Assembly: GCF_018397995.1 (NCBI RefSeq) | Contig: NZ_BBQH01000021.1 | Span: 92,625-150,525 of the forward strand | Reading direction: 5' to 3' | Length of the DNA stretch: 57,901 bases | Origin: Rhizomonospora bruguierae | GTDB taxonomy: Bacteria; Actinomycetota; Actinomycetes; Mycobacteriales; Micromonosporaceae | Shown: positions 26,246 through 34,565 of the stretch, one piece after another | Layout of the letters: every line of letters begins with the position of its first letter | Position numbering within the stretch: the stretch's first letter is position 1 | Position numbers and translations under genes: made by a program | Notes under the pieces: model-generated | The model's input: only the letters and a program-made list of their open reading frames with translations | What the model was told of the DNA's origin: nothing | The model's database searches: none

Positions 26246-27007
26246 GTGACGCCCGAGCAGACCGCCGCCTCCGTCAAGGAGGCCGTCGACACGCTCGGCG
26301 GCGCGTTCACCGAGGACCCGAAGACCCTGCGCCGCGCCCGTGAACTGGGCCTGTCCGGGTGGGCGTTCTACGTCGCCGGCCGGGGCGGGGCGCTCGGCGA
26401 CGTCCGGCCGGACACGGTGGCCGCCGCGATGGGCTTCATCGCCCCCGAGGCCGTCACCGACGGGTGGGACGTGGCCCGCCGGTTCGCCGCCCCGGACGAA
26501 CTGGCCCGGCACAGCCTCGCCGAGTGCTGCCGCTGGGGCGGGGAGCACCTCCGGACCGTCCCCGAGATCGACGAACTGACCGGGTTGGCCGAGCAGATCG
26601 TCATGAACGCGGAACCGGCCGGGCTGCCGCTGTTCGCCGCCTGGCGCGCGATGCCGGTACCCCGGGAGGGCCCCGGCGCCCGCGCCGCGGTGCTGCTGCA
26701 CCTGCTGCGCGAGCACCGCGGCGGCGCCCACCTGATCGCCACCCGCGCGGCCGGCCTGACCCCGCTCGAGGCGATCCTCGCCGGACCCGACGGCGAGCCC
26801 GGCGCCGTCGCATACGGCTGGCCGCTCCCGTACCCGCCGGTGGGGCCGCTGATCCGGCGACGGGTCGCCGCCGAGGCGATCACGGACCGGCTGGTCGGGC
26901 AGGCGTACGCCGTCCTCACCCCGCGGGAGCGGGCCCGCCTCGTGGCCCTGCTCACCGGCGCACTGGCCGCGTACCGGTCGGCAAATGCGTCGCGCCACGG
27001 CGGCTGA
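26246..27007 (+). CDS. SCO6745-type (SalK-like) helical protein
   Basis: 253 residues from GTG 26246. The sequence begins ASVKEAVDTLGGAFTEDP with GWAFYVAGRGGALGDV and FIAPEAVTDGWD, a pattern seen in the SCO6745 family of actinobacterial all-helical proteins. The C-terminal third has GGAHLIATRAAGLTPLEAIL. Function is unknown; some relatives lie in secondary-metabolite clusters. The end overlaps the start of a GNAT-like frame by 23 nt. Confidence 0.8.
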   Translation: MTPEQTAASVKEAVDTLGGAFTEDPKTLRRARELGLSGWAFYVAGRGGALGDVRPDTVAAAMGFIAPEAVTDGWDVARRFAAPDELARHSLAECCRWGGEHLRTVPEIDELTGLAEQIVMNAEPAGLPLFAAWRAMPVPREGPGARAAVLLHLLREHRGGAHLIATRAAGLTPLEAILAGPDGEPGAVAYGWPLPYPPVGPLIRRRVAAEAITDRLVGQAYAVLTPRERARLVALLTGALAAYRSANASRHGG

Positions 27008-27401
27008 GCAAGTTAACTGCGCGGGTGACCAGCGCCCCCTCCCGCCCGGGTGGAGCACCCGGCGCCCCACCGCCGCCAACGAGCCGGCGATCCTGGCCGT
27101 CGTGCACGCCAGCGACATCGTCGCCGTCGGCTACCCCAACTTCACGTCCGACGAGATCCACGAAATCCTCAACGCCCCCAACATGGACCCGACCCGGGAC
27201 TCCTGGCTCGCCCTCGACCCGGCCGGCGAGGTCGTGGCGTGGGCGTACCTGGACAACCCGACCGCCGGGCCGCAGGACTTCGCCGAGGTCTACGTCCACC
27301 CCGAGCGCGGCCGCCCCGCCCAGGCCCCGCTGCTGGACCTGCTCCTGGCCCGCGCCCGCGCCCTGGCCGCCGAGCGCGGCCACGCCGCGCGGTCGGCATG
27401 A
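26985..27401 (+). pseudogene. GNAT acetyltransferase, N-terminal fragment
   Basis: 138 codons from ATG 26985, or possibly an unseen later start. WSTRRPTAANEPAILAVVHA and DSWLALDPAGEVVAWAYLDN form the beginning of a GNAT domain. EVYVHPERGRPAQAPLLDLLL is the acetyl-CoA-binding region, without a complete Q/R-x-x-G-x-G/A motif. The protein stops soon after AAERGHAARSA, whereas relatives continue with a second GNAT half. A dispersed inverted-repeat element begins about 60 bp downstream, suggesting that the 3' part was lost by rearrangement. Confidence 0.55.
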
Positions 27402-27463
27402 CCGCTCGTCCGCATTGTCCCCCGGCAACCCCGGCGCCCCTGCCATCACGCAGATGATGCCGG

Positions 27464-27512
27464 AGATCTTGTACCAGACTGCCCGGAAATGACCGGATCC
27501 GTACCAAGATCT
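27464..27512. repeat. GATCTTGG-family intergenic element, copy D
   Basis: AGATCTTG-TAC (27464-27474) pairs with GTACCAAGATCT (27501-27512), one base shorter on the left. The core is CAGACTGCCCGGAAATGACC. It lies between the truncated GNAT gene and the 3' end of the cyclotransferase gene, overlapping the latter's stop. Confidence 0.5.
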
Positions 27513-27966
27513 ACGGGTTGGCGGTGCGGGTGGGGCGGGCGCGGAGGCGGGCGACGTAGTCGTCCGGGGCGCCGGCCTTTTCGGCGGCGTTGGCGATCTC
27601 GGAGAGGTACCAGGCGGTGGGCAGGCCGCCCTCGTACCCGTTCAGCACGTAGATGAAGGCGGTGATCTCGCCGTCCAGCGTGGCGACCCGCACGTGCAGC
27701 TTCTGGTACGTGCCGGCCGTGACGCCCTCCACCTCGTCGAGTTGGGCCTCGTCGGTGGGGTGCACGTCGTAGAGGGCGACGAAGACCCGGTCCGCGGGGG
27801 ACTCGACGACCGTGGTGACGGCACCCTCCCAGCCGATGACGTCCTCGCCGGCGAAGGTCAGCCGCCATCCTTCCAGCCAACCGGTCCCCACCAGGGGAGA
27901 ATGCGGACAGTATGCCCGCATCCGGGCGGGGTCGAGGTTTGAGCCGTAGGCGGCGTAGTGACGCAC
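27511..27966 (-). CDS. gamma-glutamylcyclotransferase-like (AIG2/GGCT fold) protein
   Basis: 151 residues if started at GTG 27966 (VRHYAAYGSNLDPARM). A TATGGT box lies 7 nt upstream; the longer start ATG 27978 is inside that box. The family signature YGSNL near the N-terminus and the loop GWLEGWRLTF are clear. The catalytic acid region is DEAQLDEVEGVTAGTYQKLHV, containing the conserved Glu of EGV. Enzymes of this fold release 5-oxoproline from gamma-glutamyl amines. It is divergent from the quinone reductase gene. Confidence 0.9.
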   Translation of the reverse strand: MRHYAAYGSNLDPARMRAYCPHSPLVGTGWLEGWRLTFAGEDVIGWEGAVTTVVESPADRVFVALYDVHPTDEAQLDEVEGVTAGTYQKLHVRVATLDGEITAFIYVLNGYEGGLPTAWYLSEIANAAEKAGAPDDYVARLRARPTRTANP

Positions 27967-28045
27967 GGCGATGACCATAACCCCGGCGGGGCGTGGGGGA
28001 GAATACGACGGTGCGTGTCGGACGGCAGCAGGGGAGTTTTTCGCG

Positions 28046-29449
28046 GTGAGCCGGATCGTGATCATCGGTGGTGGGCCGGCCGGGTACGAGGCGGCGCTGG
28101 TCGCCGCGCAACTCGACGCGGACGTGACCGTGGTGGAGTCGGCCGGCGCCGGCGGGGCCTGCGTGCTGTCGGACTGCGTGCCGTCGAAGACCTTTATCGC
28201 CAGTTCAGAGGTGGTGACCGGGTACCGGGACAGGGACGAGTTCGGGATCCACTCGGACGGCCTGGAGGCCATCACGGTGGACGCCCCGGCGGTGAACCAG
28301 CGGGTCAGGCGGCTGGCGCTGGCCCAGTCGGCGGACATCCACGCGAAGCTGCTGCAGGCGGGCGTGACGTTTGTCGCGGGGTGGGCCCGGCTCGGCGAGG
28401 ACACGCTCGGTCACCTGCACCGGGTCCGGGTGACCCCGAGCGACGGTGACGCAGAGTACTCGATCGATGCGTCCACGGTGCTGGTCGCGACCGGCGCGAC
28501 GCCCCGGGTGCTCCCGTCGGCGGTACCGGACGGCGAGCGGATCCTCGACTGGCGCCAGGTGTACGACCTGCCGGAGCTGCCCGAGCACCTGGTCGTGGTG
28601 GGTTCCGGCGTGACCGGTGCCGAGTTCGCGTCCGCGTACCTGGCGATGGGGGTGGCGGTGACCCTGGTGTCGTCCCGGGGCCGGGTGATGCCGCACGAGG
28701 ACGCGGACGCGGCCGCGGCGATCGAGGAGGTGTTCCGCGGCCGGGGGATGACGATCCTGAACAACTCGCGGGCCAACGCGGTGCGGCGCCGGGGCGACGG
28801 GGTGGTGGTGGAGCTGTCCGACGGGCGCACCGTCGCCGGCTCGCACGCGCTGATGGCGGTCGGCTCGGTGCCGAACACGGCGGAGCTGGGCCTGAAGGAG
28901 TACGGGGTCGCGGTGGCGCCGGGCGGCTACCTGACCGTGGACCGGGTGTCCCGTACGAACGTGCCGGGCGTCTACGGTGCGGGCGACTGCACGGGCGTGC
29001 TGCCGCTGGCCAGCGTCGCGGCGATGCAGGGGCGGATCGCGATGTGGCACGCGCTGGGCGAGGCGGTGGCGCCGCTGCGGCTGCGCACGGTCTCGGCGAA
29101 CGTGTTCACCGAACCGGAGCTGGCCACGGTGGGCATCTCGCAGCAGGACGTGGACACCGGCAGGGTGCCCGCCCGGCAGGTGATGTTGCCGCTGGCCGGC
29201 AACGCCCGGGCGAAGATGGCGGACCTGCGGGACGGCTTCGTGAAGCTGTTCTGCCGCCCGGTCACCGGGCAGATCATCGGGGGTGTGGTGGTGGCGCCGA
29301 AGGCCAGCGAGCTGATCCTGCCGATCACGATGGCGGTGGAGAACCACCTCACCGTCGACCAGCTCGCGCACACCATCACGATCTATCCGTCACTGTCCGG
29401 TTCGATCGCGGAGGCCGCGCGCCAGCTGATGCTCCACGACCAGGACTAA
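28046..29449 (+). CDS. lpdA: NAD(P)H-quinone dehydrogenase, LpdA-type flavoprotein disulfide reductase
   Basis: 467 residues from GTG 28046 (GGGGAG upstream). It has the FAD GGGPAG motif at 8-13, the redox pair Cys39-Cys44 in GGACVLSDCVPSK, the NAD(P) motif VVVGSGVTGAEFASAY, and GVYGAGDCTG. Near the C-terminus the usual catalytic His-containing HAHPTLSE of dihydrolipoamide dehydrogenases is replaced by TITIYPSLSGSIAEA. This matches M. tuberculosis LpdA, which reduces quinones rather than lipoamide. It is a likely electron donor to the quinone pool. Confidence 0.9.
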   Translation: MSRIVIIGGGPAGYEAALVAAQLDADVTVVESAGAGGACVLSDCVPSKTFIASSEVVTGYRDRDEFGIHSDGLEAITVDAPAVNQRVRRLALAQSADIHAKLLQAGVTFVAGWARLGEDTLGHLHRVRVTPSDGDAEYSIDASTVLVATGATPRVLPSAVPDGERILDWRQVYDLPELPEHLVVVGSGVTGAEFASAYLAMGVAVTLVSSRGRVMPHEDADAAAAIEEVFRGRGMTILNNSRANAVRRRGDGVVVELSDGRTVAGSHALMAVGSVPNTAELGLKEYGVAVAPGGYLTVDRVSRTNVPGVYGAGDCTGVLPLASVAAMQGRIAMWHALGEAVAPLRLRTVSANVFTEPELATVGISQQDVDTGRVPARQVMLPLAGNARAKMADLRDGFVKLFCRPVTGQIIGGVVVAPKASELILPITMAVENHLTVDQLAHTITIYPSLSGSIAEAARQLMLHDQD

Positions 29450-29486
29450 CCCGAGCCGTCGCCGGCAATTCGCTTGCCGTGCCGGC

Positions 29487-29492
29487 TAGGGT
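29487..29492 (+). promoter_or_regulatory. -10 box TAGGGT for the thrS-like leader
   Basis: TAGGGT ends 6 nt before the GTG of the leader peptide, so the transcript would start at or beside the leader start codon. No convincing -35 is seen. Confidence 0.5.
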
Positions 29493-29498
29493 TGGTCC

Positions 29499-29558
29499 GT
29501 GAGTTGGGTGCGGTCGACGACGACGCCGGGTTTCCCCGGCGTCCTCGGCATGCGCTGA
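29499..29558 (+). CDS. 19-residue Thr-rich leader peptide of the ThrRS attenuator
   Basis: The reading frame GTG...TGA encodes VSWVRSTTTPGFPGVLGMR. Three consecutive Thr codons (ACG at 29517-29525) sit just before, and overlap the left arm of, a 9-bp hairpin. The peptide starts at the predicted 5' end of a leaderless transcript and stops 15 nt before a strong terminator hairpin. The layout matches classical ribosome-mediated attenuation, where scarce Thr-tRNA stalls the ribosome on the control codons. The 'T-T-T' run in front of a threonyl-tRNA synthetase is very unlikely to be chance. Confidence 0.8.
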   Translation: MSWVRSTTTPGFPGVLGMR

Positions 29559-29606
29559 GCCGTTCAGACATCCGAAGCCCCGGGGCGCCACCGCCCCGGG
29601 GCTTCG
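29522..29606 (+). promoter_or_regulatory. transcription attenuator (pause hairpin, antiterminator and terminator)
   Basis: Hairpin 1 pairs GACGCCGGG (29522-29530) with CCCGGCGTC (29535-29543) around TTTC. The terminator pairs 29573-29587 with 29592-29606, a perfect 15-bp stem including GAAGCCCCGGGGCG around CCAC. CCCCGG of hairpin 1 (29534-29539) can instead pair with CCGGGG (29580-29585) in the terminator's left arm, giving a possible antiterminator when a ribosome stalled at the Thr codons blocks hairpin 1. No T-box sequence is present. Confidence 0.7.
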
Positions 29607-29653
29607 TCGTGTCCGGCCGGTGGGCGTCGCGGGTCCAGGCGAGGGAGCGCGAC

Positions 29654-30898
29654 ATGATCGATCACCGGAGGTTGGGGCGCGAGTTGGAGTTGTTCGCGTC
29701 CGACCCGCTGTGCGGTGCGGGCCTGCCGATGTGGTTGCCGGCGGGCGCCGCCGCGCGGCACGCGGTGGAGGAGTACCTGCGGGAGGTGGAGCGGCGGGCC
29801 GGGTACCAGCATGTGTACTCGCCGCCGGTGGCGAAGAAGGAGCTGTTCGAGCGGTCGGGGCACCTGCCGTACTTCGCGGAGGACATGTTCCCGCCGATGG
29901 CGGTCTCGGCGGACGACGAGTTCGTGCTGCGGCCCGGGCTGTGCCCGCAGCACGCGTTGGTCTTCCGGTCGCGGGGGCGGTCGTACCGGGAGTTGCCGCT
30001 GCGGATCGCCGAGTTGGGTGGCATGTACCGGGCGGAGCGGTCCGGGGTGCTGGGCGGGTTGAGCCGGGTGCGGTCCATCTGGTTGAACGACGCGCACGTC
30101 TTCTGCCCGCTGGAGCGGGTGGCGGACGAGGTCGTCGAGGTGCTGGCGATGGTGCGGCGGGCGCACGCGGCGGTCGGGGTGCGCCCGGCCGGTTTCCGGC
30201 TTTCGCTGCGTGACGGCGGGCCGAAGTACGTGGGCACGCCGCAGGTGTGGGAGCGGGCCGAGGGTCTGCTGCGCGAGGCGCTGGAGCGCGCCGGGGCGTC
30301 CTATGTGGAGGAGAGGGGCGAGGCGGCGTTCTACGGGCCGAAGATCGACATTCAGGTGCTCGATGCGGCCGGGCGGGAGATGAGCATCTCCACCATCCAG
30401 CTCGACTTCAACCAACCGGAGCGGTTCCAACTGTCCTACATAGACGCCGACGGCGCCGCCAAGCGCCCGGTCATGGTGCACCGCAGCCTGCTCGGCAGCA
30501 TGGAGCGGCTGTTCGCGTACCTGATCGAGGTGCACGCGGGGGCCTTCCCGGCGTGGTACGCGCCCGTGCAGGTGGTGGCGCTGCCGGTCGGGGCCGGGCA
30601 GGAGGGCGCCGCGCGGGCGTTCAGCACCGAGGCCGTCCGGCGCGGGCTGCGGGCCGAGTGGCGCGCGGAGGGGAGCCTCGGCGCGCGGATCCGTCAGGCG
30701 GCGCGGCGGAAGATCCCGTTCGTGGCGGTGATCGGGCCGCGCGAGGCCGAAGCGGGCGAGGCGTCGATCCGGCCGCAGGGCGGCGACGAGCGGACTGGTC
30801 GGCCCGGCGCCGCGCCCCGCCAACCGGGCCAGGAGCCTGCCGTGCCGGTGGCCGCCGCCCTGGACCGCATCGTCAGGGCGGCGGCCGTGCCGCTCTAG
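29654..30898 (+). CDS. compact threonyl-tRNA synthetase lacking TGS and editing domains
   Basis: 414 residues from ATG 29654 (GAGGGAG upstream), against about 640 for housekeeping ThrRS. The catalytic core begins almost at once (LPMWLPAGAAARHAVEEYL). All three zinc ligands appear intact: Cys97 (LCPQH), His148 (NDAHVF) and His276 (MVHRS). Motif 2 Arg126 (MYRAERSG) and motif 3 Arg285 (GSMERL) are present. The anticodon-binding domain (WYAPVQVVALPVG to VAVIGPREAEAGEASIRPQ) is complete. It should charge tRNA-Thr without post-transfer editing of Ser-tRNA. It looks like an inducible second ThrRS; a role in Thr starvation or resistance to ThrRS inhibitors is possible. It ends overlapping the convergent ABC permease gene. 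Confidence 0.9.
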   Translation: MIDHRRLGRELELFASDPLCGAGLPMWLPAGAAARHAVEEYLREVERRAGYQHVYSPPVAKKELFERSGHLPYFAEDMFPPMAVSADDEFVLRPGLCPQHALVFRSRGRSYRELPLRIAELGGMYRAERSGVLGGLSRVRSIWLNDAHVFCPLERVADEVVEVLAMVRRAHAAVGVRPAGFRLSLRDGGPKYVGTPQVWERAEGLLREALERAGASYVEERGEAAFYGPKIDIQVLDAAGREMSISTIQLDFNQPERFQLSYIDADGAAKRPVMVHRSLLGSMERLFAYLIEVHAGAFPAWYAPVQVVALPVGAGQEGAARAFSTEAVRRGLRAEWRAEGSLGARIRQAARRKIPFVAVIGPREAEAGEASIRPQGGDERTGRPGAAPRQPGQEPAVPVAAALDRIVRAAAVPL

Positions 30899-31716
30899 TT
30901 GATGGCGCGGCGCATGAAGCCCCGGATGCCGATGGCGCTGAAGACCGCGCCGGAGAGCGCCAGCAGCAGCAGGCAGATCCAGGGCGCGATGTGCGGGACC
31001 GACGGCAGGGTCGCGCCGCGCACCGCCTCGGACAGGTAGGTGAGCGGGTTGGCCAGCGTGACGATCTGGAACCAGCGCATCGAGTCCAGGCTGTGCCAGG
31101 GGTACTGGGTGGCGCCGGTGAACATCAGCGGCGTCAGGATGACCGCGAACAGCACGCTGATCTTCGCCGGCGGCACCAGGGTGCCGAGCATCAGACCGAT
31201 GCCGGCACCCGCCCAACTGCCCAGCACCAGGCTCAGCGCCAGCAGCGGGATCCCACCGATGTGGAAGGCGGCCCCGCCGAGCACCAGCGCGCCGATCGGG
31301 AACATCAGCACCGCGGCGAGGATCGCCCGCACGATCGCCAGGGTCAGCTTCTCGACCGCCACCAGGTAGGTCGGGAGCGGGGCGAGCAGCCGGTCCTCGA
31401 TCTCGCGGGTGAAGCTGAACTCCATGATCAGCGGGAAGGAGACGGTCTGCAGGGCGGTGAGGAACGCGGTCAGCGCGACGATGCCGGGCAGCAGCAGGTT
31501 CTTGTACTGGTCGCTGACGAACCCGCCGGCGTTCAGCACCTTCGCGAAGATGAACAGCATGAACAGCGGCTGGAGGGCGACCTGGGCGAGGAACACCCAG
31601 ACCTCCTTGCCGGTGACGAACAGGTCCCGCCAGAGGATGGCGAGGAAGGCCCGGCCGGTGGACGGGCGGGCAGTGGTCGGCGCGGTGGTCGCGGCCGGCG
31701 CGGCGACGGCGGTCAT
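30895..31716 (-). CDS. ABC-2 type transporter permease
   Basis: 273 residues from ATG 31716, overlapping the ATPase stop (ATGA). After a cytoplasmic Thr/Ala-rich N-terminus it has six membrane segments, including VWVFLAQVALQPLFMLFIF, GIVALTAFLTALQTVSFPLI, AILAAVLMFPIGALVLGG and ICLLLLALSGAVFSAIGI. The motif SFTREIEDRLLAPLP lies between helices 2 and 3, as in DrrB-like exporters. It pairs with the preceding ATP-binding protein to form a drug, lipid or polysaccharide exporter of unknown substrate. Confidence 0.9.
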   Translation of the reverse strand: MTAVAAPAATTAPTTARPSTGRAFLAILWRDLFVTGKEVWVFLAQVALQPLFMLFIFAKVLNAGGFVSDQYKNLLLPGIVALTAFLTALQTVSFPLIMEFSFTREIEDRLLAPLPTYLVAVEKLTLAIVRAILAAVLMFPIGALVLGGAAFHIGGIPLLALSLVLGSWAGAGIGLMLGTLVPPAKISVLFAVILTPLMFTGATQYPWHSLDSMRWFQIVTLANPLTYLSEAVRGATLPSVPHIAPWICLLLLALSGAVFSAIGIRGFMRRAIN

Positions 31717-32774
31717 CGCAGACCCCTTCCGGTGAGGTTGATGAAGACGTCCTCGAGGCTGGGCTCGCCGATGTGCACCCCGGTGAGCTGGGCACCGCGT
31801 TCGGCGAGCACGGTGGCGACCGGGCCGAGCAGGGTCGCCGGCTGGGAGCGCACGTAGAGGCGCAGGGTGACCCCGCCGCCGGCCGCGCCGGGGGGCGGGC
31901 CCATCGGGGCGCCGCCCCCGCCGGGCATGCCGGGGAAGCCGGCCATTCCGGGTGGCAGGCCGGCGGGTCCGCCGGCCCCGACGCGCTCGGCCCGCTCCAC
32001 GCCCTCGACGCCCTGGAGGGCGGCGAGGATCTTCTCCGGCTCGTCGGCCGGCCCCGGGGTGACGGTCAGTTCCAGGACCGCCTGGCCGCTCAGGCCGTGG
32101 GTCAGCGCCGCCGGGGTGTCCAGCGCCAGCAGCTTGCCGTGGTCGACCACGCCCACCCGGTCGGACATCTCGGCGGCCTCGTCCATGTCGTGGGTGGTCA
32201 GCACCACGGTCACGCCGCGCTCGCGCAGTTCCCGTACCCGCTCCCAGAGGAACAGCCGGGACTGCGGGTCCAGGCCGGTGGTGGGCTCGTCCAGGAACAG
32301 CACGGCCGGCTGGTGCATCATCGCCCGGGCGATCATCAGCCGCTGCGCCATGCCGCCCGAGTACCAGTCGACCTTCACGTCGGCCTGCTCCTCCAGGCCG
32401 AACTCCTTGAGCAGGTCGGCCGCCCGGGCGTTGCGCTCGGCGCGCGGGTACCCGTGGTAGGCGGCGTGGAAGGTCAGGTTCTGCCGCGGCGTGAGCGACC
32501 GGTCCAGGTTGGTCTGCTGCGGTACGACGGCGAGCATCCGTCGGGCGCCCACCGGGTCCCGGATGACGTCCACGCCGGCCACGCTCGCGCGGCCGCCGGT
32601 GGCCTTGACCCGCGTGGTCAGCACGCCGATCGTGGTGGACTTGCCGGCGCCGTTCGGCCCCAGCAGCCCGAAGATCTCGCCCGAGTGGACCTCGAACGAC
32701 AGCCCGTCGACCGCGTTGACGTCCCGTTTCGGGTACTGCTTGACGAGGTCGCGGACCTCGACGGCGACGCTCAT
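31713..32774 (-). CDS. ABC transporter ATP-binding protein, DrrA-like, with Gly/Pro insert
   Basis: 353 residues from ATG 32774, which overlaps the end of the decayed MarR frame (ATGA). It shows Walker A GPNGAGKST, Q-loop VVPQQTNLD, signature YSGGMAQRLMIARAM, Walker B VLFLDEPTTGLD and switch His TTHDMDEA. The C-terminal region has a Gly/Pro/Met-rich insert of about 35 residues (GMAGFPGMPGGGGAPMGP) before the last strand GVHIGEPSLEDVF, which is unusual for the family. It drives the following permease. Confidence 0.92.
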   Translation of the reverse strand: MSVAVEVRDLVKQYPKRDVNAVDGLSFEVHSGEIFGLLGPNGAGKSTTIGVLTTRVKATGGRASVAGVDVIRDPVGARRMLAVVPQQTNLDRSLTPRQNLTFHAAYHGYPRAERNARAADLLKEFGLEEQADVKVDWYSGGMAQRLMIARAMMHQPAVLFLDEPTTGLDPQSRLFLWERVRELRERGVTVVLTTHDMDEAAEMSDRVGVVDHGKLLALDTPAALTHGLSGQAVLELTVTPGPADEPEKILAALQGVEGVERAERVGAGGPAGLPPGMAGFPGMPGGGGAPMGPPPGAAGGGVTLRLYVRSQPATLLGPVATVLAERGAQLTGVHIGEPSLEDVFINLTGRGLR

Positions 32775-33086
32775 AGCTCGTCTTCTCCCGTTCCCAACAT
32801 CCGAATGATTTCCCGGAGGAACTCCCGGATCACGGCCTCCTTGGCCGGATCTGCGTCCACGGTTGTCAATGGCTTGCGGCGCTGCATCAGCTCGGCCAGT
32901 TCGGCGGCCGTCCGCGCGCCCCCGATCGGTGAGCGCCAGCAGCACCGCCCGCCGGTCGGGCGCCTCGGCCCGCCTCCGCTCCACATAGCCGGACCTGGCC
33001 AGCGTGTCGACGATCCCGGTGAGCGTAGCGGGCCGGACGAAGCAGCGCCGCGCCATTTCGCGATGGCTGAGTCGCCCCTCCAAACT
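32771..33086 (-). pseudogene. MarR-family regulator, 5'-truncated and frameshifted
   Basis: Just after the guaB1 stop, one frame encodes the middle of a MarR winged helix (LSHREMARRCFVRPATLTG, then DTLARSGYVERRRAEAPDRR, LLALTDRGRA). Near 32905-32935 the sense passes to another frame giving RTAAELAELMQRRKPLTTV and ending EIIRMLGTGEDEL, overlapping the ABC ATG. The N-terminal helices are absent because guaB1 ends only a few bases upstream. It was probably the first gene of a marR-ABC-permease operon. The frameshift lies in a GGGGGCGCGCGGACGG run, so a base error is possible, but the missing 5' part is not explained that way. Confidence 0.75.
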
Positions 33087-33089
33087 GAT

Positions 33090-34565
<1,476 letters not shown>

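Noticed and set aside
29460-29653. T-box riboswitch in front of the ThrRS gene
   Set aside because: No T-box consensus or specifier-loop structure is visible; the Thr-codon leader peptide with terminator explains the region better.
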